Made by a program: the position numbers and the translations under genes. A stretch of DNA of 64,000 nucleotides from Steroidobacteraceae bacterium (GTDB lineage: Bacteria; Pseudomonadota; Gammaproteobacteria; Steroidobacterales; Steroidobacteraceae), in the NCBI GenBank assembly GCA_041395505.1, contig JAWLAG010000001.1, positions 806,001 to 870,000 of the forward strand, written 5' to 3'. The notes below the pieces were generated by a model. That model was given only the letters and a program-made list of their open reading frames with translations. It did not search any database and was not told where the DNA came from. How positions within the stretch are numbered: the stretch's first letter is position 1; the number at the start of each line of letters is the position of its first letter. This document shows, piece by piece, positions 61,868 to 64,000 of the stretch.

Positions 61868-61939
61868 CTTCCGGTCCCTTCCGGTCCTGTTACGGAGTGC
61901 TATGACAGCGGGGTTGCCGGATCAGGTTAACTACCTGAT
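61868..61939 (+). other. Gap between dciA and the M23 peptidase, with short repeats
   Basis: The 233-base divergent gap holds two tandem copies of CTTCCGGTCC (61868-61887) and an inverted repeat ATCAGGT-TAACT-ACCTGAT (61921-61939). It could be a regulator site or a hairpin; no clear -10/-35 pair was seen. Confidence 0.4.
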
Positions 61940-62047
61940 TCGTAAAGATAAACTCACAAATCCCGGGTGGCGTGCAGCCGCCTGTGCTTTGGCGTCCCGC
62001 CGATCTTCTGTTAAACTTCGGAAGTTTGCATCGCCGGAGCGGGCGGA

Positions 62048-62965
62048 ATGAATCTGATCTTGTTTTCCGGCCGCGAAGGGCGGGCTCATCACCTCAACCT
62101 GGCGCATCCGCTGACGCTTGCGGCCATCATCCTGCTGGGTTGCGGCATCCTCGCGACCGCATTCCTCCTGGGCGCGCGCTTCGGCGCCGAACCGGGGGCC
62201 CTGGCCGCGAATGGCAGCGGCTTTGGCCGCGTCCTCGACGAGCAACGTGCCGAGATTTCAGCTCTTCGCTCCCAGCTCAAGGAGCGCGTCGATGCGCTCG
62301 CCGTGCGCATGGGCGAGGTCAATGCCCATATCATCCGCCTCGATGCGCTGGGTCGGCGCCTCACCGAAATGGCCTCCATCGATCCGCGCGAATTCAACTT
62401 CGACAGTACGCCACCATCGGGCGGTCCGGAGAGTGAAGATGGCGCCGGCGCTTCGGCCGAGATTCCAGACCTCACGCAAATGCTCGATGACCTCGAGTCG
62501 CGGGTGGACCTGCGCTATGCACAGATGTCGGCGCTGCAGAACGTGATTCTCGCGCGCAACCTCAAGGAACAGATCATGCCGGACGGCCGGCCGGTCACCA
62601 AGGGTTTCATCTCATCGTATTTCGGCGATCGCCAGGATCCTTTCAGCGGTCACCAGGCCTTCCACAAAGGTGTCGATTTTGCCGGCCAGATTGGTGATGA
62701 AGTCGTTGCAGTCGCGGCGGGCATCGTCAGCTGGAGCGGTGAGCGCGCAGGCTACGGCTGGCTCATCGAGATCAACCACGGCAGCGGCTACGTGACGCGC
62801 TATGCGCACAACCGACGCAGCCTGGTGACAGTCGGTCAGACCGTGACGCGCGGGCAGCCAATCGCCCTGATGGGCTCAACCGGCCGCTCCACCGGGCCGC
62901 ACGTGCATTTCGAGGTCCTGAAGGACGGCCGCCAGGTCAATCCCATGACCTTCATAGGGCGCTGA
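62048..62965 (+). CDS. M23 (LytM) peptidoglycan endopeptidase family protein
   Basis: A 305 aa cell-wall hydrolase-type protein with an N-terminal membrane helix (about 22-43), a helical periplasmic region (about 60-175) and a C-terminal LytM domain. Zinc-binding residues are His206 and Asp210 (HKGVDFAG) and the HxH at 285-287 (GPHVHFEV), so the site is complete and the enzyme may be active. The sequence before secA is its usual position. GGAGCGGGCGGA precedes the ATG directly. The exact substrate bond is not shown by the sequence. Confidence 0.93.
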   Translation: MNLILFSGREGRAHHLNLAHPLTLAAIILLGCGILATAFLLGARFGAEPGALAANGSGFGRVLDEQRAEISALRSQLKERVDALAVRMGEVNAHIIRLDALGRRLTEMASIDPREFNFDSTPPSGGPESEDGAGASAEIPDLTQMLDDLESRVDLRYAQMSALQNVILARNLKEQIMPDGRPVTKGFISSYFGDRQDPFSGHQAFHKGVDFAGQIGDEVVAVAAGIVSWSGERAGYGWLIEINHGSGYVTRYAHNRRSLVTVGQTVTRGQPIALMGSTGRSTGPHVHFEVLKDGRQVNPMTFIGR

Positions 62966-63016
62966 ACGATTTTCTAATCCCGCGCTCTATCCTTACAATA
63001 ATACGTTTGTACACCT

Positions 63017-63049
63017 GCTCCCCGTGCCGGCGCTGCACCCGCCGGGAGC
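63017..63049 (+). other. Hairpin in the secA leader
   Basis: GCTCCC (63017-63022) can pair with GGGAGC (63044-63049), with an inner GGC/GCC or alternative CCGGCG/CGCCGG pairing. The structure ends one base before two in-frame ATG codons (63050 and 63053) that open a 16-codon frame ending at 63100, overlapping the secA start. Confidence 0.5.
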
Positions 63050-63068
63050 ATGATGAGGCCTGCACCCC

Positions 63069-64000
63069 GTGTTTCAGTTCCTGACCAGGATTTTTGGTAG
63101 CCGTAACGACAGGCTCGTCAAGGGCTATCGCCGCCGGGCCCAGCAGTCGAATGCGCTGCAGGCGGCGACCGAGCGCCTTGCCGACGAGGAGCTGCGCGCC
63201 AAGACCGATGAGTTTCGTGCCCGGCTGAAGGAGGGCGCCACGGTCGAGGAGCTCCTGCCCGAGGCGTTCGCGGTTGTTCGTGAGGCGGCGCGACGTACCG
63301 TCGGCATGCGCCACTTCGATGTCCAGTTGATCGGCGGCATGGCGCTGCACGAGGGCAAGATCGCCGAGATGCGTACCGGCGAGGGCAAGACGCTGGTGGC
63401 GACCTTGCCCGCCTACCTCAATGCATTGGGCGGCGAGGGGGTGCACGTCGTTACCGTCAACGAATATCTCGCCCAGCGTGATGCCGACTGGATGGGACCG
63501 GTCTATCGATTCCTCGGCCTGAGTGTCGGTGTCATCCGCAATTCCCAGAACCCGAGCGAGAAGCGCGCCGCCTACGCCTGCGACATCACCTACGGCACCA
63601 ATAACGAATTCGGTTTCGACTATCTGCGCGACAATCTGGCATTTCGTCTCGAAGACCGCGTGCAGCGAGGCCTCGCCTACGCCATTGTCGATGAAGTCGA
63701 CTCCATCCTGATCGACGAAGCGCGCACGCCGCTCATCATCTCCGGCCCGGCGGAGGAGAGCACCGAACTCTACGTGCGCATCAACAAGCTCGTGCCGCGT
63801 CTTGATCGCCAGCAGCAGGAGGACGGTCCCGGCGATTTTTCGGTGGACGAAAAGCAGCGCCAGGTACACCTGACCGAGGCAGGGCACGAGCGGGTCGAGG
63901 CATTGATGCTCGAAGACGGACTGCTGCGCAGCGGCGAGAGCCTGTACGATCCGGCCAACATCCGCCTCATGCACCACCTGAATGCCGCGCTTCGCGCCCA
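63069..64000 (+). CDS. secA: Preprotein translocase ATPase SecA, 5' part only
   Basis: The motor ATPase of the Sec pathway; about 310 residues are visible and the frame runs off the window. The beginning FQFLTRIFGSRNDR matches SecA, Walker A GEGKT lies at 104-108 after MRT, and downstream are VHVVTVNEYLAQRDA, YGTNNEFGFDYLRDN and the DEVDSILIDEARTPLIISGP block with the Walker B acids. The GTG at 63069 is chosen from homology; the nearest GAGG is about 10 bases upstream. Confidence 0.95.
   Translation, partial: MFQFLTRIFGSRNDRLVKGYRRRAQQSNALQAATERLADEELRAKTDEFRARLKEGATVEELLPEAFAVVREAARRTVGMRHFDVQLIGGMALHEGKIAEMRTGEGKTLVATLPAYLNALGGEGVHVVTVNEYLAQRDADWMGPVYRFLGLSVGVIRNSQNPSEKRAAYACDITYGTNNEFGFDYLRDNLAFRLEDRVQRGLAYAIVDEVDSILIDEARTPLIISGPAEESTELYVRINKLVPRLDRQQQEDGPGDFSVDEKQRQVHLTEAGHERVEALMLEDGLLRSGESLYDPANIRLMHHLNAALRA

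Noticed and set aside
63050..63100. SecM-type arrest peptide before secA
   Set aside because: The short frame lacks the FxxxxWIxxxxGIRAGP pattern and any signal sequence; kept only as a leader finding.

Overview
This window looks like a chromosomal segment of a high-GC gammaproteobacterium. The evidence is gene order: a complete dcw (division and cell wall) cluster running mraZ to ftsZ and then lpxC, dciA, an M23 peptidase and secA; rsmI, rnpB and mraZ in a row; kdsD-kdsC-lptC-lptA-lptB-rpoN-hpf-rapZ; and petABC followed by sspA and sspB. A pyrophosphate-type phosphofructokinase, a type II MurB and an adenylate kinase with a four-cysteine lid point away from the enteric bacteria, perhaps toward the Steroidobacterales, Nevskiales or Xanthomonadales side; that placement is inference. 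No tRNA, rRNA operon, insertion sequence, prophage, CRISPR array or recognisable defence system was found. Nearly all sequence is coding, and no gene-free stretch exceeds about 300 bases.

Region by region. 1-1464: end of a molybdate ABC transporter (modB partial, modC). 1454-2725: PPi-dependent phosphofructokinase, divergent from adk. 2894-7760: adk, rnd, a small unknown membrane protein, then mpl-ubiX-LON-domain protein (peptidoglycan recycling and a prenyl-flavin cofactor). 7784-10306: a CPBP membrane protease, a TraB/GumN protein and cpdA on the minus strand. 10448-13164: metK, an S-adenosylhomocysteine riboswitch and ahcY (methyl cycle). 13311-18970: tkt, gap, pgk and pyk in tightly coupled order, continuing into a MoxR ATPase and VWA/CoxE protein pair (18976-21013). 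21027-23901: an exported Bcp-type peroxiredoxin, a patatin-like phospholipase and a DUF2167 protein.

23934-31463 (minus): kdsD, kdsC, lptC, lptA, lptB, rpoN, hpf, rapZ and mgtE. These cover Kdo synthesis, LPS export, sigma-54, ribosome hibernation, RNase adaptor function and Mg2+ transport. 31568-34273: ibaG and murA, then a DegS-like protease. 34419-38126: petABC (cytochrome bc1), sspA and sspB. 38145-41330: yraN and lpoA (minus), rsmI (plus). 41362-41733: RNase P RNA. 41871-60599: a promoter, a MraZ operator and the dcw cluster through lpxC, in which most genes overlap by 1-8 bases. 60715-62965: an exported Arg/Asp/Tyr-rich RcnB-like protein with an internal repeat, a strong terminator, dciA and an M23 peptidase. 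63069 onward: the 5' part of secA behind a hairpin leader.

The genes form a coherent core set: envelope construction (Mur, Fts, Lpx, Kds, Lpt, Lpo), central carbon flow through a reversible PPi-PFK and lower glycolysis, bc1 respiration and methyl metabolism. I did not find a convincing new multi-gene system. The points most worth a second look are the RcnB-like repeat protein, the LptC homologue that looks like a lipoprotein, the secA leader, the MoxR/VWA pair joined to the glycolytic genes, and the riboswitch.
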